This document shows positions 58,302-64,000 of a DNA stretch of 64,000 nt, piece after piece. The notes beneath the pieces were generated by a model. It did not search any database and had not been told where the DNA came from. It was given only the letters and a program-made list of their open reading frames with translations. A program made the translations under genes and the position numbers. Within the stretch, counting starts at the first letter, position 1. Every line of letters starts with the position of its first letter. The stretch covers positions 46,257 through 110,256 of IMG/VR virus record IMGVR_UViG_3300043788_000060. One strand, written 5' to 3'. Origin of the DNA: a virus.

Positions 58302-58921
58302 AATGGGTCAAAAATTTCCTCCTCCGCCTGTTTCTTTTTAGCGGCCTCTCTTTCCCGCTCTGCTTCTTCCTGCAACTTTCTGGCCATATCTTCCCTCAAA
58401 ACCCGGGCGTCGTCGGCTTCCTGCTTTCGGCGTCGGGCTGAGTAGCACAGGCTGTCCACTATCTGGACAAACTTATTAGGTAAAAATTGCACGTTTTTGG
58501 GGTCATTCAGGTCCTGCTCCTCAAGCCATGCGGAGAATACGGATTTAATCTCCGCAGCCGGGAACTCTCGGAGGACCTCCGCCAACCTCGCCCGTTGTTT
58601 GTCCTGAAACGCTATTTTGCCCTCAGAGGCGTAGGTAAGTTCTCGGGCAAGGGAAACTACCTCTGGGTCCTTGGCGGCGGCTGTAATCGAATTTGTGGGG
58701 CTAGACAGCCTACCGTGGGCGACGTGGGTATACATCGAAACTGCTCCTTGAGGGAAATCGTCTCCCTGCATCTCTTCCAGCCACTCGGTAAAATCTCTAA
58801 CAACAGCCCCGGTTGAGTGGGCAATCGCCAGACTCTGAATTTCCTCCCACGTGCTCTGGTAGCCGCCAGCTTTAATTCCGAACCCGCCGCATACCGCCTG
58901 AAGTTCTTTCTTGATTTTCAT
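58292..58921 (-). CDS. Unknown protein with charged C-terminal coil
   Basis: 209 residues. N-terminal helices (EEIQSLAIAHSTGAVVRDFTEWLEEM), a middle similar in spacing to replication accessory proteins, then a strongly charged coil (RKQEADDARVLREDMARKLQEEAEREREAAKKK). Its last codons TCC GGA TAA lie in a 15-mer variant, and another variant (58454-58468) encodes VQIVD. Next to the initiator-like gene, so a replication role is possible. Confidence 0.5.
   Translation of the reverse strand: MKIKKELQAVCGGFGIKAGGYQSTWEEIQSLAIAHSTGAVVRDFTEWLEEMQGDDFPQGAVSMYTHVAHGRLSSPTNSITAAAKDPEVVSLARELTYASEGKIAFQDKQRARLAEVLREFPAAEIKSVFSAWLEEQDLNDPKNVQFLPNKFVQIVDSLCYSARRRKQEADDARVLREDMARKLQEEAEREREAAKKKQAEEEIFDPLSG
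58454..58468 (-). repeat. 15-mer motif, divergent, coding
   Basis: GTCCAGATAGTGGAC, read as VQIVD. Confidence 0.6.
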
Positions 58922-59003
58922 GTCCGTTTTCTCCTAGTTTCAAAAATCAGCGCCGCAGGCTCCTATCCAATCCATACCTAACCAATACCAAACCAAGAGG
59001 GAG

Positions 59004-59399
59004 TTATCCGGGAGACTCCGGGACAAATCCGTCGTCGAGAATTTTCAAGGGCGGATTTGGCGGTAAGTTCTTGTATCTTTTACGATGTTCCTTACCCGGA
59101 AGCCTCCCGAATTTGTCGATCCCCGTCCAGTATCCCCACCTCTTTCCCGCTTCTGTCCAAATTCTCAATAAATCCACTCTTTCGAAGTCCGCAAACAAAT
59201 CCCGGACCCATCCCGGAGTTATCCCATCCCGGTGGTAAGAATAAGCCAAAGCCCAAACCCGGTCGGGATTGGCCTCAAACACACCGTTCGCTTCGGCCAG
59301 CGGGATGAGATAGCTGTATTCTGCCCGATATTCGGGTTTCAAGGATTTGACTTTATCGGAGAGATAGATAGCGTCTCCGTCCACTACTCGTGCTGGCAT
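59004..59399 (-). CDS. Replication-initiator-like winged-helix protein
   Basis: 131 residues. The pattern YLIPLAEANGVFEANPDRVWALAY, LFADFERVDLLRIWTEAGKRWGYWTGIDKF and GRLPGKEHRKRYKNLPP is like the N-terminal winged helix of phage DnaD/replisome-organiser proteins. The Shine-Dalgarno GGAGAG directly follows a 15-mer copy (59408-59422). It may recruit the helicase to the origin. Confidence 0.6.
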   Translation of the reverse strand: MPARVVDGDAIYLSDKVKSLKPEYRAEYSYLIPLAEANGVFEANPDRVWALAYSYHRDGITPGWVRDLFADFERVDLLRIWTEAGKRWGYWTGIDKFGRLPGKEHRKRYKNLPPNPPLKILDDGFVPESPG

Positions 59400-59407
59400 G
59401 TCTCTCC

Positions 59408-59422
59408 GTCCATTATTCGGAC
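59408..59422 (-). repeat. 15-mer motif, exact, gene leader
   Basis: Immediately before GGAGAG of the initiator-like gene. Confidence 0.9.
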
Positions 59423-59480
59423 AACTCCTGTGACTAGTTAGAGATAGTCAAAATGGTCTTAAACGGCTATCTATAGATTG

Positions 59481-59672
59481 TCAGTCCGGGATTTCTTCGA
59501 TTACGCTAAGTTCTTCCATGTTCTCTGGATATCCGCAACGTTTTAGATAATCGTGGCCCCCGTCTACTGCATTGCCACATAGACAGGCGACGTAATCCCA
59601 CCGATGAAGAGATTCTAGGACTACGTTGCAGGTTTTGCACCGGACTTTGTTCTTAATGATTCGAGTTTTCAT
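59481..59672 (-). CDS. Small zinc-ribbon protein
   Basis: 63 residues. RCKTCNVVLESLHRWDYVACLCG, DGGHDYLKRCG shows the two CxxC-like pairs and a DGG turn of a common small phage and bacterial ribbon. Basic N-terminus. ATGA overlap with the upstream gene. Confidence 0.6.
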   Translation of the reverse strand: MKTRIIKNKVRCKTCNVVLESLHRWDYVACLCGNAVDGGHDYLKRCGYPENMEELSVIEEIPD

Positions 59673-59887
59673 GCCTTCTCCTTAGACCACCAAAGTGTGC
59701 CGAGTTCTCCGGTCCCGCAGGTGAATGTTATCGGTTTACATTTTCTGTACCGCACGGTCGAACCCGGTGGAATGGATGTCGTATATCGATAACGGTAAGA
59801 AACTTCGTCGCGGAAAAATCGTCCGAATAATGGACTAGCCGCCAACCCCGCCAGCATCCCGAAGAAACCACGTCTGGTGGTCGTCAT
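59669..59887 (-). CDS. Small protein with a twin-arginine signal
   Basis: 72 residues from ATG 59887. The start MTTTRRGFFGMLAGLAASPLFG has RR-x-FF followed by a short hydrophobic stretch, the pattern of a Tat signal peptide for export of a folded protein. The remaining part has two Cys (CKPITFTCGTG). An exact 15-mer copy in antisense (59821-59835) encodes SPLFG inside the signal. Function unknown. Confidence 0.55.
   Translation of the reverse strand: MTTTRRGFFGMLAGLAASPLFGRFFRDEVSYRYRYTTSIPPGSTVRYRKCKPITFTCGTGELGTLWWSKEKA
59821..59835 (+). repeat. 15-mer motif, exact, antisense coding
   Basis: Inside the Tat-like signal peptide, read as SPLFG. Confidence 0.85.
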
Positions 59888-60126
59888 GCTAACCTCACTG
59901 TGTGTCGGTGGAATTCTTGTTCCAAACTTTTGATTCGATCTTCCAAATTCTGTTCGTAGCTGCTTGGATGGTAGACATAGCGGGTTCTTGCTGGCCAAAA
60001 TAGAGAACCATCCCCGCATTTTGGACACTTCTTGTAATACTCTGCATAACTACCCCCATACTCAGGACTAACTCCGCAACAATCAGTAACTTCTTGTTGC
60101 CAAGAGGCTTTGTATTCTTCAGCCAT
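59884..60126 (-). CDS. Small zinc-site protein
   Basis: 80 residues. TDCCGVSPEYGG, KKCPKCGDGS and a C-terminal helix (EQNLEDRIKSLEQEFHRH). Overlaps both neighbours by one to four bases. Function unknown. Confidence 0.55.
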   Translation of the reverse strand: MAEEYKASWQQEVTDCCGVSPEYGGSYAEYYKKCPKCGDGSLFWPARTRYVYHPSSYEQNLEDRIKSLEQEFHRHTVRLA

Positions 60127-60371
60127 CAGTATCTCCTCGGAGGACTGTCGAACAAGAAACTAACATGGGTGAAACCGGAATAGTCCTCGTTGATTTTCCA
60201 GATTTTTCCTTCGGCATCCAGAGCTAAGACGTTGTCCCTCCAGTACATCAACTGGACAAATTTGTTCGGATTCCATTCTGAGGGATAGACGTAGATTTTG
60301 TCTGGGGCGATGGTCTTTTGTCGCAGTACCCGCCATGCTTGCTTAAATCGGTTGAACATCGTCTGCTCCAT
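60126..60371 (-). CDS. Unknown small protein
   Basis: 81 residues, start at 60371 or at a second Met at 60359. Beta-rich (KIYVYPSEWNPNKFVQLMYWRDNVLALDAEGKIW), no recognised motif. Overlaps the upstream gene by 29 bases. Confidence 0.5.
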   Translation of the reverse strand: MEQTMFNRFKQAWRVLRQKTIAPDKIYVYPSEWNPNKFVQLMYWRDNVLALDAEGKIWKINEDYSGFTHVSFLFDSPPRRY

Positions 60372-60648
60372 AGTGAAATGGTTCTATCATTTTGCCGCCC
60401 GTAAATACCTTGGGGGCGTCGTGTATTCGGTAGGAGAGTGGTCCGCGTTTATCCTTTTCCCCCTCAATCAAATTCAGACTGTAAGCTAGCCCGGATAACC
60501 AAGCGTCGGCGAGCATAAATTTTAGTTCGCGAAGACTTACCCGGGCAACAGCTTCTTCCCAGCAGGTTTCAGGTCCGTAATAGACAACGAGATCGGTTTT
60601 TAGCGGGGCAACGGCTCTGTCCACGTAATCATCATAAGGTGCGCTCAT
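60343..60648 (-). CDS. Unknown 101-residue protein
   Basis: From ATG 60648, at an ATGA-type overlap with the upstream exonuclease gene. Contains LKTDLVVYYGPETCWEEAVARVSLRELKFMLADAW. Not recognised. Confidence 0.5.
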   Translation of the reverse strand: MSAPYDDYVDRAVAPLKTDLVVYYGPETCWEEAVARVSLRELKFMLADAWLSGLAYSLNLIEGEKDKRGPLSYRIHDAPKVFTGGKMIEPFHYGADDVQPI

Positions 60649-61811
60649 TCCACATCTCCTTCCAGTTCCTTGAGCCAGTCGTCCTCTTCTTCCTTCTTGG
60701 GCTTGGCTCCGGTCTTTATGAGTAACTGATCCACCAAGTCCGGGCGATTTAGGCATAGACCACGCATCCGGCAGTTCGGACACTTGGTGTTCGGGTAGCG
60801 GACGCCGCCAGTTTTAGGAAAGAATCCTGTTTCGACCGCTCGTTTGATCTCAATCAGCTTGTTGCCTATAAGCTGTCCGACTACCGGTACTTCTTTTTCT
60901 GGTACATCGGCGGTCAGAAATTGCAGGCGCGTTTTTGTTATATCAGATTTACTTACAGAACACAGTTTACCATCACAGACGTACTTAGCGATTACCTGCT
61001 CCTTCTTTTCCGTTGCCCCCTTTCCCGAGATGGTGTCAAGTTTTTCGTCCATTATTCGGACGGTTTCTTCTGTGCCCAAAAGAATCAACTCCATTTTATC
61101 ATCTTTCGCGGCGGAAAATTTGGCGACCGTCAGGGAAGTCCCAGCTTTGAAATCCAAAGTGTCGTTCAGGAGTGTTACCGAATCTCCCTTTTTGAAACTG
61201 GGCCGACCCTTGATCAGCCAGAGGAAGGCCACTGTTCGGATTCCTGTGGTCCAAGCATAATCTTTGAGTTGCGGGTCTAGAGCTACCATGCCCGGAGTTG
61301 AATCCAACGGCGACTTGGCTGTTTTTACGTCCACAATCAAACGTGATCCGTCGTCTAAAGTAGACAGGATGTCGATGTATGAAGTGAAGCCTAGACCAGC
61401 CAGATCAGTTCCCGGCCACAAGTCCTTCCGGTAATTCAATTGGAACTTTGGGTTCTTGATTGGCAAAGTGGGCAGGAATATCTCGTAGAGGCGCAGAAGA
61501 TCAGCGCCCATTCCAAGTAGGTCAAACCACGACCCCTCTTGTTCCGTGAAAACCAAAGTAACATCTTTGAACTTTAACCACAGGCGCTTGAACTCATCAA
61601 CCCCTTCGCCCGGTTTCAGCCCATTCTCGTGATAGAACTGGATCGCCGTTTCGACACAATTTCCGAATTGGAAAGCGGCCCGCTTCTCCTTATCTCGGTA
61701 ACCTTCGATGCGACTGAGACGGAACAGTTCCGGACAGTAGTCATAGTCAGAGATTGCCGAGTAAGATAGGTCATTTACCTCTCTGCCCGAAGCCGATTTA
61801 TACAGACTCAT
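60645..61811 (-). CDS. Cas4/RecB-like exonuclease with Fe-S cysteines
   Basis: 388 residues. LSYSAISDYDYCPELFRLSRIEGY holds the first Cys; DDGSRLIVDVKTAKSPLD carries the PD-(D/E)XK catalytic strand; YAWTTGIRTVAFLWLI is the QxxxY-like motif, and NTKCPNCRMRGLCLNRP provides the last three Cys of an iron-sulfur cluster. This is the architecture of Cas4/AddB-like 5'-3' exonucleases, used by phages in recombination or host DNA breakdown. A 15-mer exact copy (61047-61061) encodes VRIMD. Confidence 0.8.
   Translation of the reverse strand: MSLYKSASGREVNDLSYSAISDYDYCPELFRLSRIEGYRDKEKRAAFQFGNCVETAIQFYHENGLKPGEGVDEFKRLWLKFKDVTLVFTEQEGSWFDLLGMGADLLRLYEIFLPTLPIKNPKFQLNYRKDLWPGTDLAGLGFTSYIDILSTLDDGSRLIVDVKTAKSPLDSTPGMVALDPQLKDYAWTTGIRTVAFLWLIKGRPSFKKGDSVTLLNDTLDFKAGTSLTVAKFSAAKDDKMELILLGTEETVRIMDEKLDTISGKGATEKKEQVIAKYVCDGKLCSVSKSDITKTRLQFLTADVPEKEVPVVGQLIGNKLIEIKRAVETGFFPKTGGVRYPNTKCPNCRMRGLCLNRPDLVDQLLIKTGAKPKKEEEDDWLKELEGDVE
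61047..61061 (-). repeat. 15-mer motif, exact, coding
   Basis: In the exonuclease gene, read as VRIMD. Confidence 0.85.
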
Positions 61812-61978
61812 TTCCTACCCCCATAAAACCAATCCTGTAGCTTCCGCATAAGGGCTTCTCCGTCCTCTTTTTCTACCCGAATCGTCCAGTCGTGGTCCGC
61901 GTTTCCGTCAGTAAAATCCACACCTAGAACGCCGGGTCTAAGCTGCGGGTCGTATTCGTATATCGTGACGGTTTTCAT
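61808..61978 (-). CDS. Unknown 56-residue protein
   Basis: From ATG 61978 (ATGA overlap upstream). Contains VTIYEYDPQLRPGVLGVDFTDG and a C-terminal helix. Located directly upstream of the exonuclease gene. Not recognised. Confidence 0.5.
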   Translation of the reverse strand: MKTVTIYEYDPQLRPGVLGVDFTDGNADHDWTIRVEKEDGEALMRKLQDWFYGGRK

Positions 61979-62244
61979 CTCCAAACCTTTTTCCAAAAAT
62001 CTTTGATTGGTTGGTACCACGGTTCGTCCACAGTAGAGACTCGCATCAAAACAACATGTAGCTGATCTTCCTTCTTCAGACGACCAAAATCTACTCCGGA
62101 CAAGTTGTCCAGAAATGTGTGCGATCTGCCGTCTTTGCTTCTCACGTTGAGAATGATTGTTGGGTCCCGATAGGAGATAAATGGTTCATTTCCCTTGATC
62201 ACACTTATGGTTTGGGAGAGATTGTCGAATCGTAGGCGTTTCAT
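61975..62244 (-). CDS. Unknown 89-residue protein
   Basis: Beta-rich N-terminus (LRFDNLSQTISVIKGNEPFISY) and a Lys/Trp-rich end. 4-base overlaps on both sides. Not recognised. Confidence 0.5.
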   Translation of the reverse strand: MKRLRFDNLSQTISVIKGNEPFISYRDPTIILNVRSKDGRSHTFLDNLSGVDFGRLKKEDQLHVVLMRVSTVDEPWYQPIKDFWKKVWR

Positions 62245-62744
62245 TTCTTCCTCCTCGTTTTCGGCGTGTCCAGATAATGGATGAATTCGTGGCGGGCCCA
62301 GAACAGGTTTTTGTCACTCGCCCACGTAGATAGGAGTTTTCCTACGTGGGGCCAATAAGCATTATACCATCCCCATTCGCCTTTGTTGATTACAGAATTA
62401 GAAAAGGCTAGTCGGTAGGACAAATCACCCCACTGGGGTTCTGACGTTCTTTTTACCGTCGCGGGCTTCGAGATGCCGCCGCATGTCTGGCACACCCGTC
62501 GTTCTTTGTATCCGTCAATTGAGATGTTGTCGAATGTTTGCATCACGTGTTTCTTCGGGCACACATACCCAAAACAGTATCCGATTACATCTTTGGGTTT
62601 AGTAGACAGATCGGGCGGTGGGTCTTTGGGCGGCACGATAACGGTCTCCTTTGGGTTGTCACACGAAATGATTTCGCCGGGCGTTCCTTTTGCCTCGACC
62701 GCATAAGGCTCTGGCGGTTTAATTTTTCGGTTCCACCGAGTCAT
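62241..62744 (-). CDS. Zinc-site protein of unknown function
   Basis: 167 residues. A Pro-rich N-terminus, a Cys region (GYCFGYVCPKKH, RRVCQTCGG) that may form a zinc ribbon, then a Trp-rich C-terminus (EWGWYNAYWPHVGKLLSTW, FWARHEFIHYLDT). A 15-mer variant (62268-62282) in antisense encodes HYLDT. Function unknown. Confidence 0.5.
   Translation of the reverse strand: MTRWNRKIKPPEPYAVEAKGTPGEIISCDNPKETVIVPPKDPPPDLSTKPKDVIGYCFGYVCPKKHVMQTFDNISIDGYKERRVCQTCGGISKPATVKRTSEPQWGDLSYRLAFSNSVINKGEWGWYNAYWPHVGKLLSTWASDKNLFWARHEFIHYLDTPKTRRKK
62268..62282 (+). repeat. 15-mer motif, AGATAAT variant with one further mismatch, antisense coding
   Basis: GTCCAGATAATGGAT, read as HYLDT near the end of the 62241 gene. 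Confidence 0.65.
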
Positions 62745-62983
62745 TCTGATACCTCCATTTGCACGGGATGATACAAATCCTCAAATATGTACTGGGTCAT
62801 CAAAATATCCGCCCCGGCGGCAATACGCTGTCGTTCCTCGTCGTCCAGCTTCCATCTGGAGAGAACAGGTTTTCCCGGGTCTTTCAGGATCAGCGCGGGC
62901 AGCGGTAAATATTCCTTCTGGTTTTTGGCGAAGATTACTTCTTTATCTTGGTAACCGTCCAGAACTGGCGAAATGGGTTTCAT
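62741..62983 (-). CDS. Unknown 80-residue protein
   Basis: From ATG 62983, overlapping the upstream TGA. Contains YLPLPALILKDPGKPVLSRW and a helical acidic end. Not recognised. Confidence 0.45.
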   Translation of the reverse strand: MKPISPVLDGYQDKEVIFAKNQKEYLPLPALILKDPGKPVLSRWKLDDEERQRIAAGADILMTQYIFEDLYHPVQMEVSE

Positions 62984-63156
62984 TTCATGTGCTCCTTCTC
63001 GATAGCCTCGTTGAGGATGTTGATCGCCTCTTGCCGACCGGATAGGACACCACGGAGCCACTCAGAGTAGATGATCTCCTTGGTCCCTATGCTGTGCCTC
63101 TTGAAATACCCTTCCAAATAGGTTCGGGCGAAGATGAGGGCATCGAGTCTGTCCAT
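62980..63156 (-). CDS. Small helical protein starting inside a 15-mer
   Basis: 58 residues beginning Met-Asp at the ATG of a 15-mer variant (63151-63165), which also supplies the upstream TAA. Helical (LDALIFARTYLEGYFKRHSI, RQEAINILNEAIEKEH). ATGA overlap downstream. Not recognised. Confidence 0.55.
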   Translation of the reverse strand: MDRLDALIFARTYLEGYFKRHSIGTKEIIYSEWLRGVLSGRQEAINILNEAIEKEHMK

Positions 63157-63165
63157 TATTTGGAC
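63151..63165 (-). repeat. 15-mer motif, one mismatch, at stop/start overlap
   Basis: GTCCAAATAATGGAC supplies Ser-Lys-stop and the next Met-Asp. Confidence 0.85.
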
Positions 63166-63392
63166 TCCCTTGCTATGATTCTCATAGCTTCCTTCTCTAA
63201 TTCCCGAAGCATCCCTTGGAACTTTCCTTCGTGCAGGGGATTACCTTCGTCATCTTCTTCCTCGGCGTAATCAAGAATCCCCTCGAAATCGCCCGCCTGT
63301 CGGGCGAAGGCCGCGCAGCGTTCGATGATGTCAATACTTGATCCTCGCAGGACCTGATGTTCGTCGGTATAGTGATGTAAACTAACATTCAT
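63156..63392 (-). CDS. Small acidic protein ending inside a 15-mer
   Basis: 78 residues, helical and acidic (DIIERCAAFARQAGDFEGILDYAEEED). Last codons TCC AAA TAA belong to the 15-mer variant. Overlaps the upstream gene by 11 bases. Not recognised. Confidence 0.5.
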   Translation of the reverse strand: MNVSLHHYTDEHQVLRGSSIDIIERCAAFARQAGDFEGILDYAEEEDDEGNPLHEGKFQGMLRELEKEAMRIIARESK

Positions 63393-63792
63393 TGGATGGA
63401 ACTCCTTCGTGATTGATCGGCAGACTGATATAGGCCCAATGGGTCACCTTTATCGGTTTGTAGTTGTTGCAAAACTCGGGTTCGAGAACCTTCGGGCTAT
63501 CTGGACGCCACACAAAACCATCCTCCGTCCACTCCCCGGTTGCGGTACCTATGTTGGGGTAATAAACGCGGTCGGTTTTAATCAGGACTTGGTCGGTATC
63601 CGGACCTACTGGGCTATTTTGCGGAAATCCATTTTCAACCGGGACCCAATTAAGCTCGCCGAGGTGCTGATAGTGCTCGAAATACCCGCCACCTTCGAAA
63701 TAGTAGCGAATATACGGTTCGGAACCGGTCACAGCTATCAGCTTCCTGCCGACAAACCAGTTGTTGTGTAGGTCTACGACGGTTTCGGACAT
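63382..63792 (-). CDS. Unknown beta-rich protein
   Basis: 136 residues from ATG 63792 with GAGGAG upstream, behind a promoter at 63814-63824. Many aromatic residues (YIRYYFEGGGYFEHYQHLGELNWV). Overlaps the upstream endonuclease VII gene by 19 bases. Not recognised. Confidence 0.5.
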   Translation of the reverse strand: MSETVVDLHNNWFVGRKLIAVTGSEPYIRYYFEGGGYFEHYQHLGELNWVPVENGFPQNSPVGPDTDQVLIKTDRVYYPNIGTATGEWTEDGFVWRPDSPKVLEPEFCNNYKPIKVTHWAYISLPINHEGVPSNEC

Positions 63793-64000
63793 AAGGTCTC
63801 CTCGGATTTTTCCATTATACCACTTTCTAGTTCCTCCAGCCAATTATTTTCTTCTGAGATAGCGAGAAGCCCCGGTGGATTTTTCAAATATTTGGCCGCG
63901 TCCCGAAGAATCTTTGGGTTGTCTTGAGCATATCCTATCATCAAATTGCATGTAGAACATAATAAACCACGAACTACCCCTGTTTCGTGGTTGTGATCTA
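63774..64000 (-). CDS. Endonuclease VII-like protein (partial, C-terminus)
   Basis: 75 codons up to the window edge. DHNHETGVVRGLLCSTCNLMIGYAQDNPKILRDAAKYLKN is the C-terminal half of endonuclease VII (DHDH-like metal site, GLLC, CNLMIG, NPKILRxAAxYL). A tail of about 30 further residues contains the next promoter. The N-terminal zinc part lies outside the window. It is the second such gene here, divergent from the one at 47186-47623. Confidence 0.8.
   Translation of the reverse strand, partial: DHNHETGVVRGLLCSTCNLMIGYAQDNPKILRDAAKYLKNPPGLLAISEENNWLEELESGIMEKSEETLCPKPS
63814..63824 (-). promoter_or_regulatory. Probable extended -10 promoter
   Basis: Minus-strand AAGTGG-TATAATG. It keeps TGG-TATAAT but lacks the full TGTGG and a -35. 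Start would be about 15 bases before the ATG at 63792. Confidence 0.45.

Noticed and set aside
62361-62370. Promoter ATGG-TATAATG on the minus strand
   Set aside because: It lies inside the coding sequence of the 62241 gene (WYNAYW), lacks the TGTGG context and a -35, and no gene start follows nearby.
2270-63165. CRISPR array made of the 15-base repeats
   Set aside because: Copies are hundreds to thousands of bases apart with genes between them, lack regular spacers, and no cas operon is present; the Cas4-like gene is a typical phage exonuclease.
2270-63165. 15-mer as a conserved RNA hairpin
   Set aside because: Several copies carry single arm mismatches (ATCC, TTCC, GTCT, GGAT, GGAA) that break the 4-bp stem without compensation, and about a quarter are antisense to transcription.

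Overview
This window is a 64 kb piece of a double-stranded DNA tailed phage genome. The capsid gene is of the N4-gp56 family and is followed by neck, fibre, nozzle and DNA-ejection genes, which suggests a podovirus-like particle. Portal, terminase and DNA polymerase genes are not in the window, so the genome is larger. Many phage proteins carry Gram-negative-type Sec signal peptides and one carries a twin-arginine motif, which points to a Gram-negative host. An Acidobacteriota-like host is a guess from protein style only.

Layout. Positions 1-41838 are read rightward: a partial gene, a major capsid gene split by three group I introns (one with a LAGLIDADG endonuclease), a free-standing GIY-YIG endonuclease, a string of overlapping small genes, an 800-base gene-free but highly structured segment with its own strong promoter (candidate large ncRNA), small secreted and coiled-coil proteins, head and neck proteins, five consecutive signal-peptide-bearing fibre or spike proteins (one of 2295 aa), a leftward GIY-YIG endonuclease inserted between two neck genes, a nozzle-like protein, and an ejection module ending in a 2322 aa polyvalent protein. 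A hairpin terminator at 41859-41886 closes the block. Positions 41905-64000 are read leftward and hold nucleotide metabolism and replication genes: HAD phosphatases, a DHH phosphoesterase, a metallophosphoesterase, two endonuclease VII genes, a sigma-like factor, HNH proteins, a clamp-like protein, PD-(D/E)XK nucleases, a T7-like primase-helicase, an RNA ligase, a replication-initiator-like protein and many small zinc-binding or unknown proteins, mostly joined by 4-base stop/start overlaps.

Two phage-wide DNA signals stand out. One is a promoter family with core TGTGGTATAATG, placed in front of three homing endonuclease genes, the candidate ncRNA and several leftward genes. The other is a 15-base sequence, GTCCGAATAATGGAC, with 14 exact and 17 close copies. 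It lies at gene starts, at stop/start junctions, inside a group I intron and inside coding regions in several frames on both strands, so the DNA rather than the peptide appears conserved. It recalls stoperators or start-associated sequences of mycobacteriophages but the sequence differs. The capsid introns, the candidate ncRNA, this motif and the secreted fibre cluster are the most unusual parts.
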